A stretch of 64,000 bases of DNA from NCBI RefSeq assembly GCF_014645615.1, contig NZ_BMMB01000003.1, positions 186,001 to 250,000 on the forward strand. Reading direction: 5' to 3'. Below, piece by piece: positions 31,363 to 40,670 of the stretch. The translations under genes and the position numbers were made by a program. The stretch comes from Paenibacillus hunanensis (lineage in GTDB: Bacteria > Bacillota > Bacilli > Paenibacillales > Paenibacillaceae). The notes beneath the pieces were generated by a model that saw nothing but the letters and a program-made list of their open reading frames with translations, had not been told where the DNA came from and made no database searches. Every line of letters starts with the position of its first letter. Positions within the stretch are counted from its first letter, which is position 1.

Positions 31363-32340
31363 TTAAGACTTGGACAGATCTGCACCTGTCAGCTCAGCAG
31401 ACAGCTTCCATAGACGCTCTGCTTGCTCAGGATCAATCGCATAATCTTTAACACCTACAGCACGTTTGTCTGGATGGAATGGCTCCGCAATATCGCAATC
31501 TTCGCAATAAACGCCGCCTTTGCCCTCAAGCTGTGGTGATGTTGCTGCCCACACCTGTGTTGCCGCTCCCTGTTCCGGTGTTTTGAATGCTTCATTCACC
31601 GTTTCACCGTCTTCACCGATCCATTTGAGGGCGATCATCTCTTCTTTTGGCATATGACGTTGAAGCGGCGTCATAATACCGCCCGGGTGAACTGCAAATG
31701 CACGTACACCATGCTCCGCACCAAGTCGATCAAGCTCTACTGCAAATAGCGAATTGGCTGTTTTCGATTGGCCATAGGCTTCGAACTTGTGGTAGTTCCC
31801 TTCAAAGTTCAGGTTATCCCAACGAATAGGAGAGAAATGGTGACCTGTGGAGGAAGTCGCTACGACACGTGCTCCACCGTTGGCTTTCAGTGCAGGCCAG
31901 AGCAGATTGATCAGCGTATAATGTCCCAGGTGATTCGTCGCGAATTGCAGTTCCCAGCCTGGACCGACGCGTGTTTCTGGACAAGCCATAATACCTGCGT
32001 TCAGGATCGCCAGATCAATACTACGGCCACTATCCAGAAAACGCTGTGCAAATGCACGTACGCTATCCAGATTGGATAGATCCAGCTCATCTACCTCTAC
32101 ATTTTCGATACCAGCCAGTGCTTCACGCGCCGTATCAGGACGACGAGCAGGTACTACTACATGTGCGCCTGCCTTCACCAGAGCGCGTGTCGTTTCCAGT
32201 CCAAGACCAGAATAGCCACCTGTAACGAGTGCGAGCTTACCAGACAGGTCAATACCTGCCAGTACCTCATCTGCTGTGCTACGATAACCAAATCCAGAGT
32301 CGATCTTTCCTTGCAGTGTTTGTTGGTAGGCCTGTGTCAT
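31363..32340 (-). CDS. Short-chain dehydrogenase/reductase under MerR control
   Basis: 325 aa; ATG with AGAGGGG upstream. Classical/atypical SDR: cofactor loop TGGYSGLGLE, DLSNLDSVRAF, LNAGIMACPE, and catalytic YGQSK with Ser in ATSSTGHH. Longer than usual (250) because of an N-terminal extension and a C-terminal segment; relatives are annotated as oxidoreductases similar to retinol dehydrogenases. The MerR regulator gene lies just upstream on the same strand, and a MerR-type promoter with an overlong spacer precedes this gene, so induction by an electrophile or aldehyde is plausible. Confidence 0.9.
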   Translation of the reverse strand: MTQAYQQTLQGKIDSGFGYRSTADEVLAGIDLSGKLALVTGGYSGLGLETTRALVKAGAHVVVPARRPDTAREALAGIENVEVDELDLSNLDSVRAFAQRFLDSGRSIDLAILNAGIMACPETRVGPGWELQFATNHLGHYTLINLLWPALKANGGARVVATSSTGHHFSPIRWDNLNFEGNYHKFEAYGQSKTANSLFAVELDRLGAEHGVRAFAVHPGGIMTPLQRHMPKEEMIALKWIGEDGETVNEAFKTPEQGAATQVWAATSPQLEGKGGVYCEDCDIAEPFHPDKRAVGVKDYAIDPEQAERLWKLSAELTGADLSKS

Positions 32341-32390
32341 AATGGGTATTCCCCTCTCATCAGTTCGTATTTGAAATCAATTATAGGTCT

Positions 32391-32421
32391 ACTTTACAAC
32401 CTAGAGTTCACTCTAGGTCAA
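32391..32421 (-). promoter_or_regulatory. MerR-type promoter with palindromic operator
   Basis: On the minus strand TTGACC (32416-32421), a 19-base spacer, then TAAAGT (32391-32396). The spacer and -35 overlap the perfect palindrome ACCTAGAGTTCACTCTAGGT (32399-32418). Overlong spacers with a central dyad mark MerR-activated promoters; this one resembles AdhR-type sites. Confidence 0.8.
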
Positions 32422-32465
32422 GTCCTCTTTTCGATGAATGCACGATCTCGTTATACATGACCCTG

Positions 32466-33002
32466 TTAGTTTACAGTAGAGCTTGAAATCGAGCTTGAAA
32501 TATAATTTTCATATACATTGGCTTTATTGGTGATCACATCCAGACATTCATTTAGATGCTGCATCTGATCGACCACACGCTGCTGGTGTTCTTTTAAAAT
32601 CGCCAGACGTTCATGCTCATTGCCCGGTCCCAATCGAACCAGATCAGCAAAGCGCCGAATCTGAGCTATCGGCATACCCGAAGCACGCAGGCAAATACAA
32701 ATGCGCAGCCATTCCACATCGACCTCACTATAGCGGCGTCTCCCACCTCCATCTCTGGAGACTTTGAGTGTAAGCATCAGCCCTTCACGCTCATAAAAAC
32801 GCAGTGAATGCACGCTCAGTCCAAGTCGCTCCGCCACTTCTCCGATCGATAGCTGCGCCGAAGCTTGCGGTAGCTTGGTCATGGCTGGTTGTGTCTGGGA
32901 TTCATCGTTTATTGCTTCATTGTTTATCGTATCGCTTGTCTCGTGAGTTGAGGTTGACGATGCTGTCTCGTTCTGCGAAGCAGTAGAAGCTGAATTGTTC
33001 AT
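32466..33002 (-). CDS. MerR-family transcriptional activator
   Basis: 178 aa. The ATG at 33002 has AAAGGAGA eight bases upstream. A 45-residue Ser/Thr/Asn/Glu-rich N-terminal extension precedes the winged-helix domain LSIGEVAERLGLSVHSLRFYEREGL (about 53-120), followed by a dimerising coiled coil. No metal-binding Cys are visible in the effector end. The layout resembles AdhR/YfmP-like aldehyde or electrophile sensors; the operator beside it fits. It is placed upstream of its target SDR gene on the same strand, 125 bases apart. Confidence 0.88.
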   Translation of the reverse strand: MNNSASTASQNETASSTSTHETSDTINNEAINDESQTQPAMTKLPQASAQLSIGEVAERLGLSVHSLRFYEREGLMLTLKVSRDGGGRRRYSEVDVEWLRICICLRASGMPIAQIRRFADLVRLGPGNEHERLAILKEHQQRVVDQMQHLNECLDVITNKANVYENYISSSISSSTVN

Positions 33003-33541
33003 CGGTTGATTCTCCTTTAAATGGAACTCCAAATTGGATCGTACAATAATAAAATCGGGATACGAGTTAAATCGCACGAACAGAGTAATAGGTTGAAATA
33101 CGACTTCCTCTTATATTCGTGCAGATTAAGCTATTGCTGTTCAGGCTGAGCTGGTCTGGTATGATGTATTCGAATTTTGGAACCCTTTTCTATACTTTTT
33201 ATATGCCGTTCGTATACGGTCAGTGTATTCATATAAGGTCAGCTTTATCTTACCGGAAGCTGAGTTCATGTACCAGTTTACAATAGAAACGACATAGAAC
33301 CAAATGCGGATACCCGCCACTTCAATCGGTGATATTGGTCATGAATCGGCTCGGTTTAGATCGTTGACACACTAGAAGGAACATGCTAGTATTTTTATAC
33401 CAAGTATGTTTGTCGGATTAGTTTGTAACTCATTCATCATGCTACTGTATGTGATGTTCTATCGTATGGATGCAGCTAACGAATGAGGTCTGACCGTGAA
33501 TTATGCACTATTACTTCTCTCTATATAAAGGAGCTATCATT
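33003..33541. other. Intergenic region with the SsuD-like gene promoter
   Basis: About 540 bases between divergent genes. Holds the promoter at 33364-33392 and a 5' leader of about 145 bases in which I recognise no riboswitch. Confidence 0.5.
33364..33392 (+). promoter_or_regulatory. Sigma-A promoter of the SsuD-like gene
   Basis: TTGACA (33364-33369), 17-base spacer, TAGTAT (33387-33392). The spacer carries an inverted repeat ACTAG (33371-33375) / CTAGT (33386-33390), a possible operator. Confidence 0.7.
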
Positions 33542-34753
33542 ATGTCTTCTGATTCCATTTACCGTGATCAAGTTGAATTTGGCTGGTTTATGCCTACGAT
33601 GGGCGATGGCACAAGCCTGGGGCGTGATTCCGAGCGTAAGCCAACCCTTGAATATTTGACCCATGTTGCTCAGACAGCCGAGAAGTCGGGCTTTGAATTT
33701 GTGCTGATTCCAACGGGCGGCGCATGTATTGATTCATGGGTTGTTGGTTCTGCGATTATTGGCGCAACTACGACTCTCAAGCCACTGGTGGCGGTACGTC
33801 CGGGTCTAATCGCTCCTGTCCTGACTGCACGTATGGCAGCGGCACTTGATCAGTTATCCGGTGGACGCGCTCGCATTAATATTGTGACGGGTAGCTCGCC
33901 GGATGATCTGGAAGAGCTTGGTGATCCACTCGCCCGAGCACATGATGAGAAATATGCGCGTACACGTGAATATCTGGATATCATTAAAGGGGTATGGGCA
34001 CAGGCTTCTGGACTCGCTTCGACTGAATTCGGTGCGGGTGTAGACGCGTCTATTACGGATGATAAGCTCCATTATAAAGGGGAATATTACGAAATTAACG
34101 GCGGAAAAAGCCGCCCGGCTACAGTTCAGGAGCCAGGCCTGCCAATCTACTTCGGCGGTAGCTCGCCTATGGCAAAAAGTGTAGGTGCTGAATATTCCGA
34201 CGTATTCCTCATGTGGTCGGAGCCGCTGGACATGATCAAGCAGCAGATCGAGGAATTGAAGGAATCACAGCGTCAGCATGCCGAGCGTACAGGAACATTA
34301 CGTCCACTTCGTGTAGGAATGCGTGCTCAGGTGCTGGTACGTGATACGGAAGAAGAAGCATGGGAAGCTGCTCGCAATCTGATCAAGGATATCGATCCTG
34401 CAACGATTGAGCGTGCCAAGGCTGCCTTTAGCAAGACAGGTGCCACCGGACAAAATCGTCAGAACCAGATTCGCGATGCAGCCGCAGCTAATGACTTTAT
34501 CGTTGGGCCAAATCTGTGGGCAGGTCTGTCCAATGTTCGTTCAGGTGGAGCACTGATGTTTGTCGGTACACCGGATCAAGTATCGGATCGTCTGCTAGAA
34601 TATGCAGAGGCTGGTGTCACTTCATTTATCCTTTCAAGCTATCCACATCTGGAGGAAGCCGCTATTTTCGGTGAAAGTACCTTGCCTTTGTTTAAGGAAA
34701 AATGGAGTCGCCGCGCAGCTCAGCAAGAACAAGCGGCAACCGCACAATCCTAA
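33542..34753 (+). CDS. SsuD-like FMNH2-dependent (LLM class) monooxygenase
   Basis: 403 aa. The ATG at 33542 has AAAGGAG upstream; the longer reading has none. Luciferase-like TIM barrel: FGWFMPTMGDGTSLG, FVLIPTGGACIDSWV, ARMAAALDQLSGGRARINIVTG (nitropropane/alkanesulfonate-type phrase), HYKGEYYEI, and PIYFGGSSPMAKSVGAEYSDVFLMW. Closest to alkanesulfonate monooxygenase, which cleaves sulfonates to aldehyde and sulfite with FMNH2 from a separate reductase. No SsuABC transporter or SsuE reductase is beside it, so substrate is unsure. Ends in a 16-bp terminator. Confidence 0.9.
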   Translation: MSSDSIYRDQVEFGWFMPTMGDGTSLGRDSERKPTLEYLTHVAQTAEKSGFEFVLIPTGGACIDSWVVGSAIIGATTTLKPLVAVRPGLIAPVLTARMAAALDQLSGGRARINIVTGSSPDDLEELGDPLARAHDEKYARTREYLDIIKGVWAQASGLASTEFGAGVDASITDDKLHYKGEYYEINGGKSRPATVQEPGLPIYFGGSSPMAKSVGAEYSDVFLMWSEPLDMIKQQIEELKESQRQHAERTGTLRPLRVGMRAQVLVRDTEEEAWEAARNLIKDIDPATIERAKAAFSKTGATGQNRQNQIRDAAAANDFIVGPNLWAGLSNVRSGGALMFVGTPDQVSDRLLEYAEAGVTSFILSSYPHLEEAAIFGESTLPLFKEKWSRRAAQQEQAATAQS

Positions 34754-35177
34754 TCAATATTGCTAGCAAAAGGAGTATAGCTGTCGCTTGAAAGGATGGA
34801 CTATCGCTAATTAGAATGTGTGAAATCGGCTATATCCAATGCGATATCTATTTACAATCAGCTTGAAGTAAAGACTCCTAAAAGATAAATTGCACTTGTC
34901 CTATACGAATCAACGGTCGTAACAAATAACAGCCAACCTGACGAACTCCGTCGGGTTGGCTGTTTGCTGTTCGTAACTATTGCTTCTTCTATTGTTTGCT
35001 TGTAATGACTACACTAGATTGTTCATGTGCGATTAGCTGTTCATGACTGTTCCATGTAGTTGTCTGCTGTCTAGCTCCAGCTTTGTCACGGCTTAACTTT
35101 TGCTAGCTATGGATTGCTCTAAGAAGAAGCTACTTTGCTTGATTCAGACTATAAGCTGCTCCGTGCTAGGCTACCTC
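34754..35177. other. Intergenic region between converging SsuD-like and SDR genes
   Basis: About 420 bases: the terminator above and, at 34965-35177, loosely repetitive GCTGTT/TTGCTT sequence with no supported feature. Confidence 0.4.
34928..34964. terminator. Terminator after the SsuD-like gene
   Basis: AACAGCCAACCTGACG (34928-34943) pairs with CGTCGGGTTGGCTGTT (34949-34964), one wobble, loop AACTC. T-run short (TTTGC). Confidence 0.75.
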
Positions 35178-35924
35178 CTACTCGATATAGATCATCTTAC
35201 GAGTCATCCCACCATCGATAATAAGTTCTGCTCCTGTAATAAATGAATTGTCCTTAGACGTAAGGAACATACAGGCACGCGCAATATCGTCTGGTTTACC
35301 AACACGACCGGCTGGATGCTGCTTATGATCCTCTAGCTTCAATGCTGCATAGTCGCCATTTTCGATCCAGCCCGGGCTGATACAGTTCACTCGAATATCG
35401 TCCGGCCCCATCGATATAGCTAGAGCATGGGTCAATGCGGTAATCCCACCTTTGGATGCTGCATAGGCTTCGGAATTAGGCTCCGACATATGCGCACGTG
35501 TGGAGGAAATATTCACAATACTGCCCCCATGACCATCACGCATCACTTTACCTGCTTCACGCGATAAGAGAAAGCAACCACGTACATTCGTATTTAACAC
35601 ACGATCCCAATCCTCTACTGTCAACTCGTACGGCGATACCCAGTGTCCGATACCTGCATTATTAATCACTACATCGATCTGCCCGGTTGTCTGCACCGCT
35701 TCCTGAACGAGATGCTTAATCTGCTCTTCATTTTGCACATCGCATGGCAAATAGTGAGCTTGTCCTCCCTGCTCTCTGATCGCTGCGGCTACCGCTGCAC
35801 CTTCCGATTCAGCGACATCGCTAAGAAATACTGTAGCACCAGCCGCTGCGTAAGCCTCTGCGACTGCTCGTCCAATTCCCTGTGCAGCTCCGGTAACGAT
35901 AACTGTGTTAGATGTGTAGTCCAT
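35178..35924 (-). CDS. Classical short-chain dehydrogenase
   Basis: 248 aa; ATG with GGAGGGAA upstream. Standard 250-residue SDR: TGAAQGIG cofactor loop, NNAG in VVINNAGIG, catalytic Ser in VNISSTRAH, YAASKGG, then VNCISPGW and the C-terminal FITGAELIIDGG. Glucose/ribitol dehydrogenase-like branch; NAD(P)-dependent oxidation of an alcohol or sugar, substrate not determinable. Single gene. Confidence 0.92.
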   Translation of the reverse strand: MDYTSNTVIVTGAAQGIGRAVAEAYAAAGATVFLSDVAESEGAAVAAAIREQGGQAHYLPCDVQNEEQIKHLVQEAVQTTGQIDVVINNAGIGHWVSPYELTVEDWDRVLNTNVRGCFLLSREAGKVMRDGHGGSIVNISSTRAHMSEPNSEAYAASKGGITALTHALAISMGPDDIRVNCISPGWIENGDYAALKLEDHKQHPAGRVGKPDDIARACMFLTSKDNSFITGAELIIDGGMTRKMIYIE

Positions 35925-36404
35925 ATGTTATTCCCTCCATCCTCCGATGCTTGTCGGAGACTTATTGTATACATGCTTATTAGCACTCTAGTCTTAGCTT
36001 TGGCTCCATTCACCTTTAGATAACTGGATATTGCTATCTTACCAATGAATATAGCTTGCTATATAAGCATTATTCAACGTCTTTTAGACATGCGAAACGT
36101 TCCTGTATGTATCGCTCGTTTGGGGCTAAGCTTGTTTAACTTTTCTTGAATGACTTGTAATAATTCCATCGTAATCGCTTGTTATTAATTGCTGGCTGAT
36201 CATTTCTTATTGTTAATCGTTTGCTATATCTATAAACAGCAAAAACCGCTACACTTCTCGATCGAATGAAGTGTAGCGGTTTATGAACTGCCAGGAATGA
36301 CTTCTTTCCCATTTGAAAATGAGACAGTACCCATAATTAGCCATGTGTCAGACTGCTTTTGTCCGATATAACCGCCATTTACGCCGGCGCTCGGCGTATG
36401 AAGC
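35925..36404. other. Intergenic region between the SDR and the small Cys-rich gene
   Basis: About 480 bases. SDR promoter presumably at the left; the small gene's terminator at 36244-36281. A 72-codon ORF (36281-36499) out of frame with the Cys-rich gene is not supported. Confidence 0.45.
36244..36281 (-). terminator. Terminator after the Cys-rich small gene
   Basis: AACCGCTACACTTC (36244-36257) / GAAGTGTAGCGGTT (36268-36281), perfect 14 bp; TTTTTGC follows on the minus strand. Confidence 0.85.
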
Positions 36405-36581
36405 TTACGCATAGTAGGCGTTAAGCAATTGCTGTGTATCATCCTTCTCACCATCGAATAGCCCTTGATCTGCCCAGCATGCGAGACATGTTTCTTCATC
36501 CTGACATTTCTCTGCTTCCTGACAGTTGTAGCACAGATCCATGTAATACTTGGTAAAGTTCTCGTTGACGTTGGTTCTCAT
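36405..36581 (-). CDS. Small Cys-rich protein, possible zinc binder
   Basis: 58 aa. The ATG at 36581 has AAGGAG nine bases upstream; the ATG at 36590 almost touches it. Six residues of note: C-x2-C-x5-C-x5-C-x2-C-W in LCYNCQEAEKCQDEETCLACW. The paired CxxC suggests a metal-binding or rubredoxin-like knuckle. Short acidic C-terminal tail. I recognise no named family. It is an independent unit with its own terminator about 125 bases past the stop. Confidence 0.7.
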   Translation of the reverse strand: MRTNVNENFTKYYMDLCYNCQEAEKCQDEETCLACWADQGLFDGEKDDTQQLLNAYYA

Positions 36582-36898
36582 CTTAATCATCTCCTTGTAT
36601 TTTCTACACCTTCATCATAAACGATGCATAGAGATTATAATGTGATTTTTTTCACAATAGAGATGGAATTTTAAATTATTTTTTATGTATATGAGCTAAT
36701 CTTTAAAATATGTACTATGAACTAATAAAATATGCGGTATGAATTACCCTTTATAAATCAAGCTATAAATCAAGCAGTTACAGATTCACCCTTGCTCCTG
36801 TACAGGGCATCTCACCCTACTAAAGGCTGGAAGAGTGAATCTATATACTGCTCATTTATGATGTTGTATTCAACGGATCGTAGCTAACTACCCGTCGA
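36582..36898. other. Intergenic region between pyruvate oxidase and the Cys-rich gene
   Basis: About 320 AT-rich bases. A weak hairpin AGATTCAC (36782-36789) / GTGAATCT (36835-36842) lies 57 bases past the pyruvate oxidase stop and may act as its terminator. Confidence 0.4.
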
Positions 36899-38629
36899 TT
36901 AGCGGAACAAATTACTTTTCGCCAGATCGATCAGCTCATCTCCGCGTCCATTCATAATTGCCTTGGCCATCCAGAGCGAGAAGCCTTTAGCCTGCTGCAT
37001 CGTAATCGTCGGTGGCATTGACAGCTCCTGACGGTTAACGAGTACATCGAGCAATACCGGCCCATCATGGGACATCGCTCGTGCCACAGCATCCTCTAGC
37101 TCTTCCGGGTCTTCTACTCGAATCCCTTGAATACCGAGCGCATTCGCCACCGCTGCAAAATCAGTCGCATGCAGATCGGTACCGGATTCCAGATAGCCGC
37201 CTGCTTTCATTTCCAGCTCTACAAAGCTCAATGCACTATTATTAAAAACAACAACTTTAACGGGTAGATTATGCTGCTTCAGTGTAATCAGATCACCCAT
37301 CAGCATACTCAAGCCCCCATCACCGGAAAAGGAAATCACCTGACGGTCACGCTCTGCTGCCTGCACACCGATCGCCTGCGGAAGAGCATTCGCCATCGTA
37401 CCGTGATTGAAGGAGCCGATCAAGCGACGCTGCTCGTTCATTTCCAGATAACGAGCGGCCCAAACCGTTGGCGTGCCAACATCTGCCGTGAAGACCGCAT
37501 TGGAGGCAGCCGCATCGCTAACGACCTTCGTCAAATACTGCGGATGCATGCCATGCTTCACACTATTGCCTTTGACTGCCATCTCATCTAGTTCCTCACG
37601 TACCTTGTTATAACGCTCAACAGACTTTTGCAGATGATCACTACTACGATCGCCTTCCAACAGTGGCAGCAGCTGACGAACCGTATCCTTCACATCTCCA
37701 CATACGCCATGCGCTAGTGGAGTGCGGCGACCCAGATTAGCCGCATTAATATCGACCTGCAAAATCGCCGCCTTTTCCGGATAGAACTGACGATACGGGA
37801 AGTCTGTTCCCAGCATGAGCAGCACATCACAATCCATCGTCGCCCGATAACCTGATGCATAGCCGATCAGACCTGTCAGTCCGACAAAATACGGATTATC
37901 ATATTCCAAATGCTCTTTACCGCGTAGAGCGACCACCATCGGTGACTGCAATCTCGCACATAGCTCCATCACCTCAGCATGCGCGCCCTTACAGCCGGCA
38001 CCACACAGTAGAGTAATCTTCTTGCCTTCGTTCAGATAGTTTGCAAGCAATTGCAAATCGTCAGCAGATGGATGCACAACCGGCTTGGCTGGATAGGCGA
38101 CACGCTCTGGCACCGGATGACTGGATTCCTCCAGACTTGCAATATCGCCAGGCAGCACAACAACCGATACTGTAGATTTGCCAATCGCAGTTTGAATCGC
38201 CATCGTTAACGTACGTGGCATTTGTTTTTCTGTCGTAATCACTTCGCAGAAGTCACTGCACTCCTGAAAAATCTGCTCTGGATGTGTCGCTTGAAAATAC
38301 CCGCTTCCGATCTCATCACTTGGAATATGAGCCGCAATCGCCAGCACGGGCACGCGATTACGATAGCAATCATACAAGCCATTGATCAAATGCAGGTTAC
38401 CTGGGCCGCTACTACCTGCACATACAGCGATCGTACCGTTCAGCTCCGCTTCCGCGCCAGCGGCAAATGCAGCAACCTCCTCATGACGGACATGAATCCA
38501 CTCGATCTTACCGGAGCGACGCACAGCGTCAATGACTGCGTTGAGCGAATCTCCGGTAATACCGAATATGCGTTTTACACCAGCGTTTACGAGTGTCTCT
38601 ACTACTGCATCTGCGATTGTCTTTTTCAT
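36899..38629 (-). CDS. Pyruvate oxidase / TPP-dependent pyruvate dehydrogenase (quinone type)
   Basis: 576 aa; ATG with GGAAGGTGAG upstream. Three-domain thiamine diphosphate enzyme: N-terminal Pyr domain with catalytic Glu in VRHEEVAAFAAG, central FAD-type domain (LLCGAGCKGAH, GLIGYASGYRA), C-terminal PP domain with SGDGGLSMLMGDLITLKQ and NNSALSFVELEM. Length and phrases match Bacillus YdaP and the PoxB group, which decarboxylate pyruvate to acetate, rather than acetolactate synthase. Acceptor (oxygen or quinone) not determinable. Single gene. Confidence 0.88.
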   Translation of the reverse strand: MKKTIADAVVETLVNAGVKRIFGITGDSLNAVIDAVRRSGKIEWIHVRHEEVAAFAAGAEAELNGTIAVCAGSSGPGNLHLINGLYDCYRNRVPVLAIAAHIPSDEIGSGYFQATHPEQIFQECSDFCEVITTEKQMPRTLTMAIQTAIGKSTVSVVVLPGDIASLEESSHPVPERVAYPAKPVVHPSADDLQLLANYLNEGKKITLLCGAGCKGAHAEVMELCARLQSPMVVALRGKEHLEYDNPYFVGLTGLIGYASGYRATMDCDVLLMLGTDFPYRQFYPEKAAILQVDINAANLGRRTPLAHGVCGDVKDTVRQLLPLLEGDRSSDHLQKSVERYNKVREELDEMAVKGNSVKHGMHPQYLTKVVSDAAASNAVFTADVGTPTVWAARYLEMNEQRRLIGSFNHGTMANALPQAIGVQAAERDRQVISFSGDGGLSMLMGDLITLKQHNLPVKVVVFNNSALSFVELEMKAGGYLESGTDLHATDFAAVANALGIQGIRVEDPEELEDAVARAMSHDGPVLLDVLVNRQELSMPPTITMQQAKGFSLWMAKAIMNGRGDELIDLAKSNLFR

Positions 38630-38744
38630 TCATGCTCACCTTCCATATGTGAATAGTATCTTCATTGCTTTTAGATCGTACTTTTAACCGTTATATCGTA
38701 ATTTAACTCGTGAATTTAACTCCTATCTGTGCTTGCATTAAGTA

Positions 38745-39467
38745 TTATGCGCGTAGCCATACATCCTCATAGCTGCGATCGCGCTTGAACTGCACAAGTG
38801 CATAGGAGCAGGTCGGGAAAATCTTCTTGCCTTCCACTCGCGCGGCATGTACGACCTCATCCAGTAAGCCTTTAGCGATGCGACCGCCACGGAATTGTGG
38901 ATCCACATACGTATGATTGAGCGTCCAGGTATCATTTTCTGGACCCGGGATATACGTAATCTCGCCAATCACCCGCTCCCCAAGCTTTACAAAATAAGCC
39001 GGGCCTTCCTTGATTAGCTGCGCACCTTCTATATCCTGTAGCCAGCTGCGGGTATGGGAATCTGCCAGTGCACCGGATGAAGACGTTACCTGTGCAGGAA
39101 TGGCCTGAGTTTGACCGTTATTAGCGGTATCGGAAATGGAAGCATGTCCATTGTTGGATACTTTGCCGAATAAGCCCTTGATGACCTTAGTGGTCTGCTG
39201 AATATCCTTTTTCGTTGATTCGATATGCTGTTTGGACGCGTTAAGGCCTGTACTCGCCTCGCCCAGTGCCTGTTTTAGCTGATCCGCAGATAGCTTGGCC
39301 TTTTCCGATGTAGACTTCGCATGCTCCATCGTTCCTTGCAGCTTCTGCTGAACGTTGTCTACGTCGCCTTTTACATCATCCAGCATCGTTTTGATCTCAT
39401 CCATCGTATTTTTAACGCCATTGATGCTGTCCTTAATGCCCATTAGCTCTTTGATCGGGTTTCTCAC
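38745..39467 (-). CDS. Coiled-coil protein with C-terminal GNAT (YjdJ-like) domain
   Basis: 240 aa; the start is GTG with GGAGGA five bases upstream. The first about 105 residues form a heptad-rich coiled coil (DEIKTMLDDVKGDVDNVQQK and on), of the kind seen in DUF948-like general stress proteins. After a Ser/Asn/Gln linker (about 108-140), residues 150-240 form a small GCN5-type acyltransferase: YFVKLGERVIGEITYIPG, LNHTYVDPQFRGGRIAKGLL, VEGKKIFPTCSYA. The acetyl-CoA loop is RGGRIAKG. The fusion is unusual; the acceptor is unknown. Confidence 0.8.
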   Translation of the reverse strand: MRNPIKELMGIKDSINGVKNTMDEIKTMLDDVKGDVDNVQQKLQGTMEHAKSTSEKAKLSADQLKQALGEASTGLNASKQHIESTKKDIQQTTKVIKGLFGKVSNNGHASISDTANNGQTQAIPAQVTSSSGALADSHTRSWLQDIEGAQLIKEGPAYFVKLGERVIGEITYIPGPENDTWTLNHTYVDPQFRGGRIAKGLLDEVVHAARVEGKKIFPTCSYALVQFKRDRSYEDVWLRA

Positions 39468-40250
39468 AGGATCTCCTCCATTCGTACAAATAGGCTTCTC
39501 TTATTGTAATCCTTGATACTGCTATATACGTTACCTTCTATGTTGTCGTAACGGTTCACGTCATTGCGTGGCTGTACATGATGTATTACCCAATTATCAC
39601 CGGGGTATGACGCAGATGCTTCAGTCTGTTTTCAACGGCATATTCAGCCTTGCAATGATGCTAATATACGCAGCAATTTGTATGTATGGGCAGGCTCATA
39701 TATTCATACTCATATCATTCGTATATGATCTAGCCTTGCAAGCATTGTGTTGCCAGTTGTGTAATGATCCAATTCTCTTTTTGAAGCATCGATGCAATAT
39801 ATCGTGATCCTAAACCGACTATAATTCGTACTTGTTTTGTAGACTGCTCTAGCTATATTCAGCAGGATAAGCATGATGGATCGATGTTGACATAACTATT
39901 TTATCTATTTGCTCATTTCAACTTACAATTGCGTTACAATCGTGCTGTTTCCGAGCAGTCTTTAATTTATTTTTAGCAACAGGATCGTCTGGATCGTCTA
40001 CATTTTAACAGATAAAAAACCTTATAAGCCCTTATGTATCAAGGGTTTAATTCCTCCCTCATCAATTTCCCAACTGCTGATTTCTAAGCTAGCTACTGAG
40101 CAATAATAGCGTAAATGCTCATAAACAAAAGGAAAAAGATGGATTTTAACGTGCGAGGGATTTATTTTACATAAATCGGATTTTACACTCGTTTAACGGT
40201 TTTTACATCGCTTTCATTTTCCGTTGACACAGTATATGATGTAGTCATCA
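39468..40250. other. AT-rich intergenic region before the large RNA locus
   Basis: About 780 bases. Only short ORFs without ribosome sites. A weak TATGAT box (40235-40240) with TTTCAT 17 bases upstream, or TTGACA at 40224-40229 with no good partner, could start the RNA that follows. Confidence 0.4.
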
Positions 40251-40362
40251 CCAAACAGCAACGCTTTAACGCAAGACACCAAGCATTGTTGCAGGTGATT
40301 CACTCCATCAATTCCTACCATTAGGAAAGGAGAGATTCGTCTAGTGGCGTAAGTTATTGCCT

Positions 40363-40430
40363 CTTATTCGCTCAACTGCAGAACAAATTGGCGTCCGTGA
40401 AAACGCACGATGCGCAGATTGACGAATAAG
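40363..40430 (+). repeat. Partial RNA module (copy 0)
   Basis: CTTATTCG (40363-40370) pairs with CGAATAAG (40423-40430), TCAA with TTGA inside, and GCGT (40391-40394) / ACGC (40403-40406) closes the apical loop CCGTGAAA. Confidence 0.65.
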
Positions 40431-40470
40431 CACAGCACAGCTTAGACCATTGGACGAGACAAAGGGACAA

Positions 40471-40614
40471 ACTTTTTCAAGCAAGCCGAAACCACTTGCA
40501 CGAAAGGGGAAGGATTCCGTTGAAACAGGTTAGCGAAGCATACCGGCACGATTTCACGTAAGAAAAGCGTAGTGACAGCGTTTTTCGTGAAATGGGAGTA
40601 TGCGGGAACGCATA
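40471..40614 (+). repeat. RNA module copy A
   Basis: GCAAG (40481-40485) / CTTGC (40495-40499); AAGGATTCC; GCATAC (40538-40543) / GTATGC (40598-40603); ATTTCACG (40551-40558) / CGTGAAAT (40586-40593); inner GAAAA/TTTTC. Apical loop differs (AGTGAC). Confidence 0.7.
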
Positions 40615-40670
40615 GGATGATGTAATTGCACTGCTGAAAATTGACGAAATGGAAAGTAGGTAAGGAATGA

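Noticed and set aside
36281..36499. 72-codon minus-strand ORF overlapping the Cys-rich gene
   Set aside because: Ends in the terminator and has no ribosome site; the other frame has both a site and a Cys pattern.
40021..40053. Hairpin AAGCCCTT/AAGGGTTT before the RNA locus
   Set aside because: Weak, with no adjacent T-run and no gene that it would end.
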